This document shows, one piece after another, positions 33,819 to 43,925 of a stretch of 64,000 nt of DNA. Location: contig NC_088919.1 of NCBI RefSeq assembly GCF_963576675.1, positions 46,522,501-46,586,500 of the forward strand. The letters run 5' to 3'. Position 1 is the first letter of the stretch. Every line of letters starts with the position of its first letter. The translations under genes were made by a program, and so were the position numbers. The notes under the pieces are model-generated. The model did not search any database. It saw nothing but the letters and a program-made list of their open reading frames with translations, and was not told the origin of the DNA. This DNA comes from Euphorbia lathyris (Eukaryota > Streptophyta > Magnoliopsida > Malpighiales > Euphorbiaceae).

Positions 33819-34860
33819 GTCTATCCCTCGAACAATTTTTGGATGTTATGGATGGTAACACTTTTCTTAAAAAAAGAAAGGGAAATAAAGTCAGAGCTTG
33901 AGGTTATTATATCCAATTGCCATTTCCCTAGTTATAGTTCATGCTGCTGTTTCTTGGAGCAACTCATCAACTTTTTCCTTATCTATTTTTCTTTTAAGTA
34001 TCGACTGAAGTGAAAGCTTTCATTTATTGCCCGTAATGTAACCATGTATCTATCCAATCCAAATACTTGTAAATATTTCATTTAATGATGCGTGTTTCAA
34101 AATTTTGCCTAGTGTAGAGCTTGAACTTGGTTTTTGTATTATTAGTTTTTGGTGTTCATATCCTGGTAGCGGTCACATTATCTCCTTTTGTTTGGTCCAA
34201 ATAACTATAGCCCTGCTTCTGCATTCATGGATATTTATTTGTGCAGGAATCCAAATCCCTAATATTACTTCTAAATGTCTAAATTGAGTTCTCCGTACAG
34301 TATTTTATTACTGTTATTTTGGTAAATACTAGTAACTGCTAAATTTACAATTTCATATTTAGCTTTTCGTTCTTTAATCTTTATTTTTCTTTTCATTTGT
34401 TTTTCATATTGCATCCATTTTTGTAAAAATGAACTAATGTTGAAGGTTTAATAACTTGTCTAGAATATAGAAGTGCCATTGGAATTCATCTAAGAAATAG
34501 TCCCACTTATTATTTCTTTCTATTTTTTCTCTTGTGGTTTAGAAATATTAAATCCACATCTCAAATATAAGTTTCTGAATTTGCTTTCAAATTTCAGAAA
34601 TTCAGTTTTTTCGTTTTATAATTTTAGGTCTTCGGTTTGCATTTTCTTCGCCTGGCTTGTCTTATTCGTCTTGCTTGTCTCATTGGTTTGTTGCTCTGCC
34701 TTTTTTATTTTCAATTCAATATGTGTTCTGCAATTTACTTCTAAATGCCTAAAAAGTTCTAGGACCGGCCCTTATTAACTATGCCTTCCCTCCACTTCAG
34801 GCACTATAGAAGTCTTTCAAACCAATCCTCAATTCTCAATTGATAGCAAAGCTTTAAATA

Positions 34861-37462
34861 ATGTGGCAACTTCTAATCGGTGGAGCAGTAAGCACTGCTC
34901 TTGTTTTCCTTAACCATCGACTTCAGGCGAATGCAACGCAGCATCAGCCCATAGTAGAGCAGGAGTTGCCGCCTCCTATAGAGGAGGACTCCGACTCCGA
35001 CTCTCATTACAACCAGGAGAGAGGTAAAAAAATTGATATTTTCTTTTAATTCTTTTAATTATTATTTTTATATTGTAGTATTCTTTTAATTCTTCTAGTT
35101 TTGAGAGATATAGTATTATTTTTATATTATAGAGGAACCCATAGTAGAGAAGGAGTTGCCGCCTCCCATAGAGGAGGACTCCGACTCTCATTACAACCAT
35201 GAGAGAGGTAAAAAAATTGATAATTTCTTTTAATTATTATTTTTATATTGTAGTAGTCTTTTAATTCTTCTAGTTTTGAGAGATATAGTATTATTTTTAT
35301 ATTATAGAGGAACCCATAGTAGAGCAGGAGTTGCCGCCTCCCATAGAGGAGGACTCCGACTCCGACTCTCATTACAACCAGGAGAGAGGTAAAAAAATTG
35401 ATAATTTCTTTTAATTATTATTTTTATATTGTAGTATTCTTTTAATTCTTCTAGTTTTGAGAGATATAGTATTATTTTTATATTATAGAGGAACCCATAG
35501 TAGAGCAGGAGTTGCCGCCTCCCATAGAGGAGGACTCCGACTCCGACTCTCATTACAACCAGGAGAGAGGTAAAAAAATTGATAATTTCTTTTAATTCTT
35601 TAATTATTATTTTTATATTGTAGTATTCTTTTAATTCTTCTAGTTTTGAGAGATATAGTATTATTTTTATATTATAGAGGAACCCATAGTAGAGCAGGAG
35701 TTGCCGCCTCCCATAGAGGAGGACTCCGACTCCGACTCTCATTACAACCAGGAGAGAGGTAAAAAAATTGATAATTTCTTTTAATTCTTTTAATTATTAT
35801 TTTTATATTGTAGTATTCTTTTAATTCTTCTAGTTTTGAGAGATATAGTATTATTTTTATATTATAGAGGAACCCATAGTAGAGCAGGAGTTGCCGCCTC
35901 CCATAGAGGAGGACTCCGAGTACAACCAGGAGAGAGGTAAAAAAATTGATAATTTCTTTTAATTATTATTTTTATATTGTGGTGGGACCCCTCCCCGGAC
36001 CCTCGCTCAGCGGGGACGCGTAATGCGACCGGGCCGCCCTTTTTTTATTATTTTTATATTGTAATATTCTTTTTAATTCTTCTAGTTTTGAGAGATATAG
36101 TATTATTTTTATATTATAGAGGAACCCATAGTAGAGTAGGAGTTGCCGCCTCCTATAGAGGAGGACTCCGTCTCCGACTCTCATTACAACCAGGAGAGAG
36201 GTAAAAAAATTGATAATTTCTTTTAATTCTTTTAATTATTATTTTTATATTGTAGTATTTTTTTTATTTTTTTAATTTTGAGAGATATAGTATTATTTTT
36301 ATATTATAGAGGAGGAGATTCTTTTGTTGGAGGAGCAGGAGGACTACAACTCCGATTTCAACTACGCCAACCATGCCATCAATGAGCTGATGGGTAAAAA
36401 GATAGATAATTTCTTTTAATTCTTTTGATTATTATTTTTATATCATAGTATTCTTTTAATTCTTTTAATTCTTCTAGTTTTGACAGATATATATTCCTTC
36501 ATATATATATATATATATATATAATTGATAATTTCTAGAAATTTGTCTTATTTTTATATCATGATCTTATTTAATTTGTTTTTTGGTAATAAAAATATTA
36601 ATATAATTAATAGTGTAATTTTATATCATAGAGGAGGAGATTCTTTTGTTGGATGAGGGGGACTACGCCATCCATGCCATCAACCAACAGAGGCAGCGTA
36701 TGTCGGAGGAGAAGGACCGACAGCGCAGGCAGCGGATAAAGGGGGAGATTCGTTTGTTGGGGGAGGAGATTTTTTTGTTTGAGGAGCAGGACAGGCAGCT
36801 CAGGCAGCGCATGCAGCGCATGTCGGAGGAGAAGGACCGACAGCGCAGGCAGTGGATAGAGGAGGATATTTTTTTGTTTGAGGAGCAGCACAGGCAGCTC
36901 AGGCAGCGTATACAGCGCAAGTCGGAGGAGCTTTTATTGTTGAAGGAGAAGGACCGACAGCGCAGGCAGCGCATAGAGGAGCAGGAGGAGGAGGAGGATG
37001 AGGAGAGAGGTAAAAAAATCAATTTTCATATTCTGAATTTGTTTCTGTTTGTTTTTGGACCTTTTAGTCTAATTCCTTGCAAATTATATGAATTGATTTG
37101 TCTCTAATCTGATTTTATATTGTTTAGTTTGCGCAATTTGTCTGGACGGTGTATCAGTTGATATAGAAGTTGAACTTCCTTGCCATCATCTATACCACCG
37201 AACCTGTATTCTGGAATGGCTGAGGATCCGAAACACATGCCCTATCTGTAGGTCTGACGTCGTGAGAGTTCAGAGAAGAAGGTTTTATGTGAGAGTTCAG
37301 AGAAGGAGAAGGGGTTGGTTTGATTTACTTGCTGATGTTTGGGATCGGTTTGATTTACTTGCTGATGTTTGTACTATTGTTGGTTGGGCATTGCCATTGT
37401 ATTTTTTGTACCGCCTCAAACCCAAATTTACAACCTTCCTCAAAGGCAGACTCATTAGCTAG
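34861..37462 (+). CDS. Membrane-anchored RING-H2 E3 ubiquitin ligase with tandemly duplicated exons
   Basis: Coding exons: 34861-35023, 35133-35207, 35308-35388, 35489-35569, 35678-35758, 35868-35936, 36120-36200, 36310-36393, 36632-37009 and 37128-37462. All introns are GT-AG and phase 1; the sum is 1428 bp (475 residues). The N-terminus has a hydrophobic segment (LLIGGAVSTALVFL). Residues about 28-235 repeat an acidic, proline-containing segment (PIVEQELPPPIEEDSDSDSH). About 239-364 is an Arg/Gln/Glu coiled coil (EEKDRQRRQRI). The RING-H2 finger at about 366-407 has perfect spacing C-X2-C-X13-C-X1-H-X2-H-X2-C-X10-C-X2-C. The C-terminus has a second hydrophobic stretch (VGWALPLYFLY). Likely role (inference): membrane ubiquitin ligase. 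The exon at 36120-36200 has an in-frame TAG, so full-length product needs that exon skipped. No family name recognised. Confidence 0.75.
34946..36393 (+). repeat. Exon-intron tandem array in the RING gene (unit about 170-190 bp)
   Basis: Each unit is an exon of 69-81 bp, starting AGGAACCCATAGTAGAG and ending AGGAGAGAG, plus an intron of about 100-110 bp starting GTAAAAAAATTGATAATTTC and ending TTTTTATATTATAG. Exon starts are 35133, 35308, 35489, 35678, 35868 and 36120. The end of the first coding exon is a seventh, ancestral-looking copy. The exon at 36310 and the start of the exon at 36632 share another opening (AGGAGGAGATTCTTTTGTTG), so they also look duplicated. Every copy is a multiple of 3 with phase 1 at both ends. 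Confidence 0.95.
35964..36062 (+). mobile_element. 3' fragment of a tRNA-derived SINE (Au-like) with 17 bp TSD
   Basis: A 65 bp GC-rich insert (35981-36045, GGTGGGACCCCTCCCCGGAC ... GGGCCGCCCTTTTTT) interrupts the intron between array copies 5 and 6. The 17 bp TATTATTTTTATATTGT occurs on both sides. The sequence resembles the 3' end of Au-type SINEs and ends in a T run. It is a 5'-truncated insertion. Confidence 0.82.
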
Positions 37463-38813
37463 GAGCAGGGTAAAATTATCTTATGTAGGCTGTTATATTT
37501 TATTTATGTTTATTCAGAAGTAAAACCATTCTTAAATCTTATGTAAAATTTTGCTATTATTCAGGTATCCTGATGACCCGTTCGATCGAATGTGGGAATC
37601 TGATTCTCTGAAGAAAGCAAATTACCTTGTTGATGTTGCTGAGGGTACTAAGAGAGTTTCAACTGACATGCCTATAGATGTCAAAACGCACGAAAGGCCT
37701 CCAGAGAAAGTGATGCAAACTGATGTAGTTGGTACGAACGGATCATTAACATATCGGTTGAACTTAGATGGTTTTCCAGGTTATGGTTGGGCTGCAACAT
37801 ACTTTGCAGAAATTGAAGATCTTCGTCCTTCTGAGTCCAGGAAATTCAGGCTTATTCTCCCTGGTCACTCTGATATGAGCATACCTATTGTTAATATCCA
37901 AGAAAATGCTCTAGGAAAATATCGGCTCTATCAACCAGGATATCCCAATGTATCCCTCCCTTTTGTATTGTCATTTAGATTTGGGAAGACGTCTGATTCA
38001 TCCATGGGGCCACTTTTGAACGCCTTGGAGGTTAACAAGTATCTAAAGGAAAGTGATGGTTCCATGGGTGGTAAGTGGAATTACGGTTGTTTGAGTGCAT
38101 ATTTTTTGGCTGTGAATTTGAGCAATTTGTTTTACAGAACTTGTGAGTCAACTTTGACATCTTTCCATTACCCTTATGCCCGTGGTGCACTTTGTCATGC
38201 ATTTCATGCTAGGTTGCACAATGATTTTGATTTTAAAGCGTTTCATGTTTTGGAAACTTGTTCGAAACGTTTCTGGTCATGTTTCCGTAATTTAATAAAA
38301 CTTAGAAACTAGTTTCTTAGAATATGGAAACTTGTTCCCTAGAATGTAATTAATGTGTTTTCATAAGCAAATCAACTCTAATCACTTGTTCATTAAATCC
38401 TAATATTTTCTAGATAATCTTCTACAAGCTTTTAAAATGGAAATCTATTTTTTCCCTATGTTATATAGAAAAACATTAAACATACTTCCTAAATATACCC
38501 TTGTATTTTTATTATCTACATGTTTTCCTGTGTTCCGTTTCCTATATTTTCTAGAAATATCATGTCGGTATCCATTTCTGTTTCTGTTTCTGTGTCCATT
38601 TCCGTCTTCATGTGCTTAGCTTCAAATCTGAATAGATGGGATCTTAAATTTCTATAGGAGAAGCCATTGCTAGTGTCATATCTCTCAATACATCAGCAGA
38701 TTGGGCACAAGAAGGCAGTGATCCATGTTTACCAGTTCCATGGTCATGGTTGGATTGCACCTCAGATGAACGGCCGACAATAGCCAAAATGTAATTATTT
38801 AATCTTGGATTAT

Positions 38814-38890
38814 TCACAATTCAACTAAACCATTAGCCGGAAGGAAAATCCCCTGTCAAACTTCCGGCTAATGGTTTAGTTGAATTGTGA
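38814..38890. repeat. Perfect 30 bp inverted repeat with 17 bp loop
   Basis: The left arm (38814-38843) runs from TCACAATTCAACTAAACC to GCCGGAAG and is matched base for base by the right arm (38861-38890). It lies in an intron of the receptor-kinase relic. There are no mismatches, so it is young or conserved. Confidence 0.95.
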
Positions 38891-39268
38891 GTTCAAATAG
38901 CCTTTTTCATCTGGCATACTTACTAATGTCAGCTGCAGTAGGAACATGGTCTTACTTTTCAAGACTTGGTTCTTGTTTTATCGTTACAGATGGCTTGATG
39001 GGAATAATCTAACTGGTCCAATACCCGATTTTAGCGGATGTGCAAATTTGGAGATCATGTAAATCAGATGACTTGTCCTTTTCATTTGGCAATTAATGTT
39101 GTTATATAACAAGCTGTAAAACTAACCAAGATCCTGTTTCTTGTGTAGCCATCTTGAGAACAATCAGTTGACCGGTGAGCCGCCTTCCTCATTAGCGAGC
39201 CCACCAAATTTAAGGGAACTGTAAGTCATTAGAACTTGAATATTTCTCATTATTAGTGCCATCGAGAG

Positions 39269-39350
39269 AGGGCGAGCCTTGGCACAACGGTAAAACATTG
39301 TTGTCGTGTGACCGAAGGTCACCGGTTCGAGTCTTAGGAGCGGCCTCTGG
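39269..39350 (+). mobile_element. 5' part of a tRNA-derived SINE (Au-like)
   Basis: GCGAGCCTTGGCACAACGGT (A box region) and GGTTCGAGTC (B box) lie in the expected order, followed by GCGGCCTCTGG. The rest of the SINE is missing. It does not fold as a complete tRNA and sits in an LRR intron of the kinase relic. Confidence 0.7.
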
Positions 39351-39679
39351 ATCATGATTCCAAATAAAAAATTATGCAGTATTGAGAAACAATGTTTGGA
39401 ATTGATGATATACTAAAGATTTACGATTAAATGATTTGTATATGTGCTTGACACAGAGAGCACCATTAACTTGTTCCATTTTCCGCAATCTAAGACCACG
39501 TTGGATAATTGCAGGCATGTGCAAAACAACTTGTTATCTGGAAGCATACCATCGGACCTTCTCGATAAAAACATAGTTCTAAAGTGAGTATCATTTTTTG
39601 GCTAGTAGATATAAAATTCATGGAAATCATATTAATGTGCTCAGATTTACAAAGCACATTCAAGCCCCTCATTTTTTCA

Positions 39680-39945
39680 ATTTTTCTTGATTAAGCCTAT
39701 GAACGCTACATTTTTAAGGATTATTATGTCTCTTATCTTTAATTTTCACACACATTAAGCCTTTTACTAATGGTTTAGCTAATGGAGTCATTAGTGAGGA
39801 GCTCAATGTGTGTGAAACTTAAAGATAAGGGGTTTAATCTTTAAAAATCTAAAGTTCAAGGGCTTAATCTAGAAAAATAAATGATTAAGGGCTTAATTCT
39901 TAAAACGGTAAAAGCTTAAGGGCTTAATCATGCGTTTGACCGAAA
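39680..39945. mobile_element. MITE-like inverted repeat element
   Basis: Left-arm motifs (GATTAAGCC, TTATCTTTAATTTTCACACAC) are mirrored on the right (GTGTGTGAAACTTAAAGATAA, GGGCTTAATC). It is non-coding and inserted in an intron of the kinase relic. Confidence 0.6.
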
Positions 39946-40305
39946 ATTTATGAATAGAAGTTTGGTCTTTGTTTAGTAACATATGCTGCAATAGGTGTAC
40001 ATATTCCTAACTGGTACTAAATCGATCTGCGGTAATATTTGATATAGGTGACACTTCTTTCGAGGATACATCACAGAAACCTGGTACAATTTCTAGGAAT
40101 TTGCCAAGAAGATGGGAGAATTATGCTTATTTACGAGTACATGCACAACGGAACGCTCAAAGAACATCTTTATGGTAATTTCAGATGGCTTCACAACGAA
40201 TCAGTAATAGTTTGTGATACTCACTAATAGAAAATCTCTGGTTAGGTCCATTAACACGAGGAAGAAGTATAAATTGGATCAAACGCCTTGAGATTGCTGC
40301 CAAAG

Positions 40306-42279
40306 GTTCATAAAGCTAATGTTTTTCCTTTGCTTACTGTAATTAGAGATGATTATAAACTAGAGATGATTATTAGGTTTATTTAGAGTTATCTAATAAT
40401 TAGTGTTTATGTTTATCTATATTACGTATTGGCAATCTAGTTAAACTCTAACTCATGTAATCTACTATATATACAAGGCTCTATGATCAACCCTGATTGA
40501 GGAAACACAATATATCGTTTCTATGTTTATTGTATATTCAATATGATCAACATTTGTTTTGTTGTTTTTTTTTTTTTTTGGTGCGCATCCAGGGAACTCC
40601 AGTCCTTACCTGGAGTCTCATTCAAATATCCGACATTTAGTAGTTTGGATGCAAAAATCTAAGGATAAAATAAAATAAAAAAATGTTATGCAGTTAAAAG
40701 AGTTAGTGTTGTTGGCTAGCTAAATAGCTAGTGAAGCAAACAAATCAGTTCTTACCTGTATAAGTTTTTTGTTGAATGGCTAATTTTATGGTATAGAATT
40801 TATGTGTTTTTTCATCTGTATATTTTCAATTGATAATTTATGTATTTTCCATTCAATCTCTATCTTCTCCCTTTATTCCCTATCGTTTTTCTTTTATATC
40901 AATTCATTGAATTTAATTATGCAGAAAAATGGAGGCATTGTAATTTATCTCTCTCAACTAGTTTTTGGGCAACTTCTTTTTCGATATGTGATCTGTCGTG
41001 ATTAATGTGTAGAAATCATTCTATTTGTTCCTTTCAACAATATACACCATTTTGATGTTGCAGTCGTAGTGCAGAAAAATGTTGAATGACTATTTATAAT
41101 GGAAAGTAGAATGATGCTTATTTTGTCAGTTTGAACTCGATTGAATTGGTAAATTTTATATAATGTCACGTCTGCTGCTAGAAAATAATTGTATGTTTTA
41201 AAAGGAATTGGATTCCGATCATTATGGAACCAAACAGTTTGAAAGGGAATCAAATTTCAATTCCATACTGAACCAAACAGAATAAATGAATAATGATTTC
41301 GATTTTAATTCCATAACATTCTGTTTCCGATTCCGATTCCGTTTTCAAAGTTTGAACCAACCCCCCTAAGCTTTATAAGTTTTGAATTTTCATTGTATGA
41401 TATATTCACTAGTAGAGGTTGGTATAATTAATAGGATATATCAGTATAAAAGAGTAATTGAATAAAAAGTGAGATGATATATATTAAGTAGAAATAGGAG
41501 GAGGGGCTCTAATCAAATGTAGTCACACATGAGTCTTTGGAAAGGAGAGGCATTGTTTGCTTGAGTAAAAAAATATGGTATTATTAATCCTTGAAACTAG
41601 TTTTTCTCCTTCTACTTCAACATTTAGTAGCCTGTATATCCCATGAATTCCATGTCGAGCTATTGTATTGTCCTTTTGAATTAAGGTAAAGATAAACATG
41701 TAGATTTCATTGTGACTAAAATTTGAAACTCTGATAAAAGTTTTTCTATAACATTACATCTCAGCTACTAAGGTTATTGTGTATAACATTACATTTTTTG
41801 TTTAATAGCGCGATTCAAGCGTTTTTATGGCATAATTAATGTTATTAGCTTTTTGTTTCAACGGAGTACCAGTAGCTCACGTCATGCAAACACAGTTCCC
41901 AAATCAGGAATCAGTTTCCTGTATGTTACTAAGATATTATTTGCTCTGATATCACTTTTTGTTCTTGGAGCAGTTTTTACATTGTTACTTGAGAATCTTC
42001 TCAGAGTGATATTGTTTATTAACTCGTTTTTACATTGTACCGGTAGCTCACGTCATGCAAGCACAGTTCCTCAAGTTATGGTTGACATGTTCGAACTTTA
42101 TTAGCAATATTCTTATTTCCCATACCCACAATTGTGATGAGGGAGTGCTTGCTATGCGGATGTTTGAGGGTCACGATTTAAAAAATAATAATCCTGACAT
42201 GTTTATCGTTTCTTGAACGTTTATATCATATAAAATCATAAAAACATACGTTTTACCCCTTGTTTTTGTATCATACCCA
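40306..42279. other. Intergenic, AT-rich, with a short direct repeat
   Basis: No gene is supported. A stretch near 40440-40550 (TATATATACAAGGCTC ... GAGGAAACACAATATA) looks like the end of a retrotransposon LTR, but no partner is visible. GTAGCTCACGTCATGCAA is repeated at 41873 and 42043, in each case followed by (A/G)CACAGTTCC. Confidence 0.5.
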
Positions 42280-42480
42280 CTACAAAAAAAAAGGCTTTTA
42301 CCGACTTTTTTTTTTACTGTATTGACGGTTTTAACTGTCTCTGTATACTTTACCGACTGTAACAAGAATGTTGTAATTGTCACTGTTGCTACATTACCGA
42401 CAGTTTTTCTCAGGCGTCGGGGTAAGGTTTTTCATAGGGACAATTTTCAAAATACGGTTTAAACCGCCTCTAGTACTGAT
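42280..42480. mobile_element. Terminus of a CACTA (En/Spm) transposon
   Basis: CACTACAAAAAAAAAGGC at about 42280 is a typical CACTA terminal inverted repeat. It is followed by subterminal repeats of TTACCGAC (42298, 42351, 42393) in both orientations. No matching GTAGTG end was found downstream before 43153, so it is a one-sided remnant or its end was cut away. Confidence 0.65.
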
Positions 42481-43152
42481 TTTCGCACTTACAAGAAAAA
42501 TGTTCATGCTAATGTTCTGAGAAAGTTTTGCACACAAATTGATATTTTTATTGAATGTTTATTTTAGTTTCATATTTATTTTATACCATCTCTTTTCATT
42601 TTTATATTTTTTAACCTATTATAATAAAACAAAATAAAATAAATACATTTTAGTTTGCTTAGTAATCAAATAAAAAAAGGGAAAATTACACGGAAATTCA
42701 TTTTTTTAAACACGATTTACAACTATATCAAGTCATACTTTTGGATTATATCAAACTAGTAAAATCAGTACTTTTAATATATTTTAAGGATTAAAATTTA
42801 TAAATTAGGAGTCTAGAATATATTTTCTAGGGTTTATAATTTATGAATTGGAATCTAGATTTTTTAAATTATAGTATAAAATAATAATATATAGATAATA
42901 ATGATATATTAAAAATTAAATTTGATAATATGATTTAGTTGTAATTTTCTACTTAATTATGATATTCATGTATTTGACCCATAAAAAAATAGTCAACTTT
43001 GGAAGAAGAAGAAAAGAAGAAGAAAAGAAGAAGAAAGGATATCAATTTGGCTCCTAAACATGGTCCACAATACTATTTGGCCCAAAATAAACTAGAAATA
43101 TCAATTTGATCCTTTAAGTTAATATTTTAGATAAGATTAGTATCAACATTTT

Positions 43153-43630
43153 TGATAACACAGGAGAAACTTCTGATCGGATCACGTCCCTGTGAGGCGC
43201 CGCTGGGATCGGCCGGGGACACTCCGATGCCAAAGTCAGTAGAATATATGGAGAATAAACTATATTGACGAATCTTAGAGAATGTAAGAAAGTAAGTGTA
43301 CCTTGATAGCCTAGAAAGGTAAGCTATATATAGTTGAGAAATTCGTAACCTCTAGGTAACTAAAAAGTCTCCATTAATGCTCATTTAATGGCGGTTACAA
43401 GTTACTCTTAACCTGGCGGTTAAGACAATTAATGATTCATTTAATGATCATTTATGGCCGAGACGGCGGCCACCCGTTATTAAGGTGAATGGAGAGATTC
43501 GCCTTAGAGATCCGCTAGCGGATCTCTCAGAGCTAATCCAGGGAGGTCCGCCAGCCAGCTTCTTTTGCTACGTGGCATACTTAAGGCAATTATCTCTTTT
43601 GGTCCTCGTGATAATATCCCAATGTTATCA
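43153..43630 (-). repeat. 3' LTR of the young Tat element
   Basis: 478 bp, TGATAACACAGG ... CCCAATGTTATCA. It differs from 52607-53084 at one position (CCACCCG here, CCAGCCG there). On the minus strand a TATATATAG box lies near 43325. It contains a perfect 22 bp palindrome at 43506-43527 centred on GCTAGC. Confidence 0.95.
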
Positions 43631-43658
43631 GAAGCCCCCCCCCCCCCCTCCCCCAAAA
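43631..43658 (-). other. Polypurine tract of the young Tat element
   Basis: On the minus strand this is a G-rich tract (GGGGGAGGGGGGG...) directly before the 3' LTR, at the expected plus-strand primer position. Confidence 0.8.
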
Positions 43659-43925
43659 TGCCTTTAAAGTCCTTTAGGGCTTTTGGACTTCTGCACGCCG
43701 TCATATGCTTCCTCATTAATGTGCACTCTGTTCAACGCCCTTTGATGGACGACACGTGTAATAACACACTGCCCTAGGAACGCTCAAAAACCTTCTTCAT
43801 CTTTGGAGTTTCTCTTTCTTCCTCATTTTCCATCTTCTTTCGTCTTCGAAGCTTTCCCCCAGAAATTTCAGAGATCCTACTCAAGCTTCTACATTTCCAT
43901 GTAAGTGCTTTTTCTTTTATCCTGA

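Larger units (their letters stand above)
37565..40305 (+). pseudogene. Malectin-like/LRR receptor kinase fragment lacking several exons
   Basis: Exon-like blocks with splice sites: 37565-38070 (malectin-like domain, RYPDDPFDRMWESD, GYGWAATYFAEIEDL), 38658-38790 (SADWAQEGSDPCLPVPWSW), 38990-39058, 39149-39220 and 39515-39583 (three LRRs: LDGNNLTGPIPDF, LENNQLTGEPPSSL, VQNNLLSGSIPSDL), 40048-40174 (kinase part, [33 protein letters not shown]) and 40246-40305 (INWIKRLEIAAKG). The order resembles At1g67720-type kinases. Missing are the signal peptide and first malectin exons, one LRR exon, the transmembrane and N-lobe exons (no Gly loop or VAIK lysine) and everything after subdomain VIa (no HRD or DFG). 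It is therefore a non-functional relic. Confidence 0.85.

Noticed and set aside
34976..36184. Repeated minus-strand ORFs with a recurring GFLYNIKIILYLSKLEELK motif
   Set aside because: Antisense shadows of the RING gene exon-intron array. The plus-strand splice sites and RING finger explain the region.
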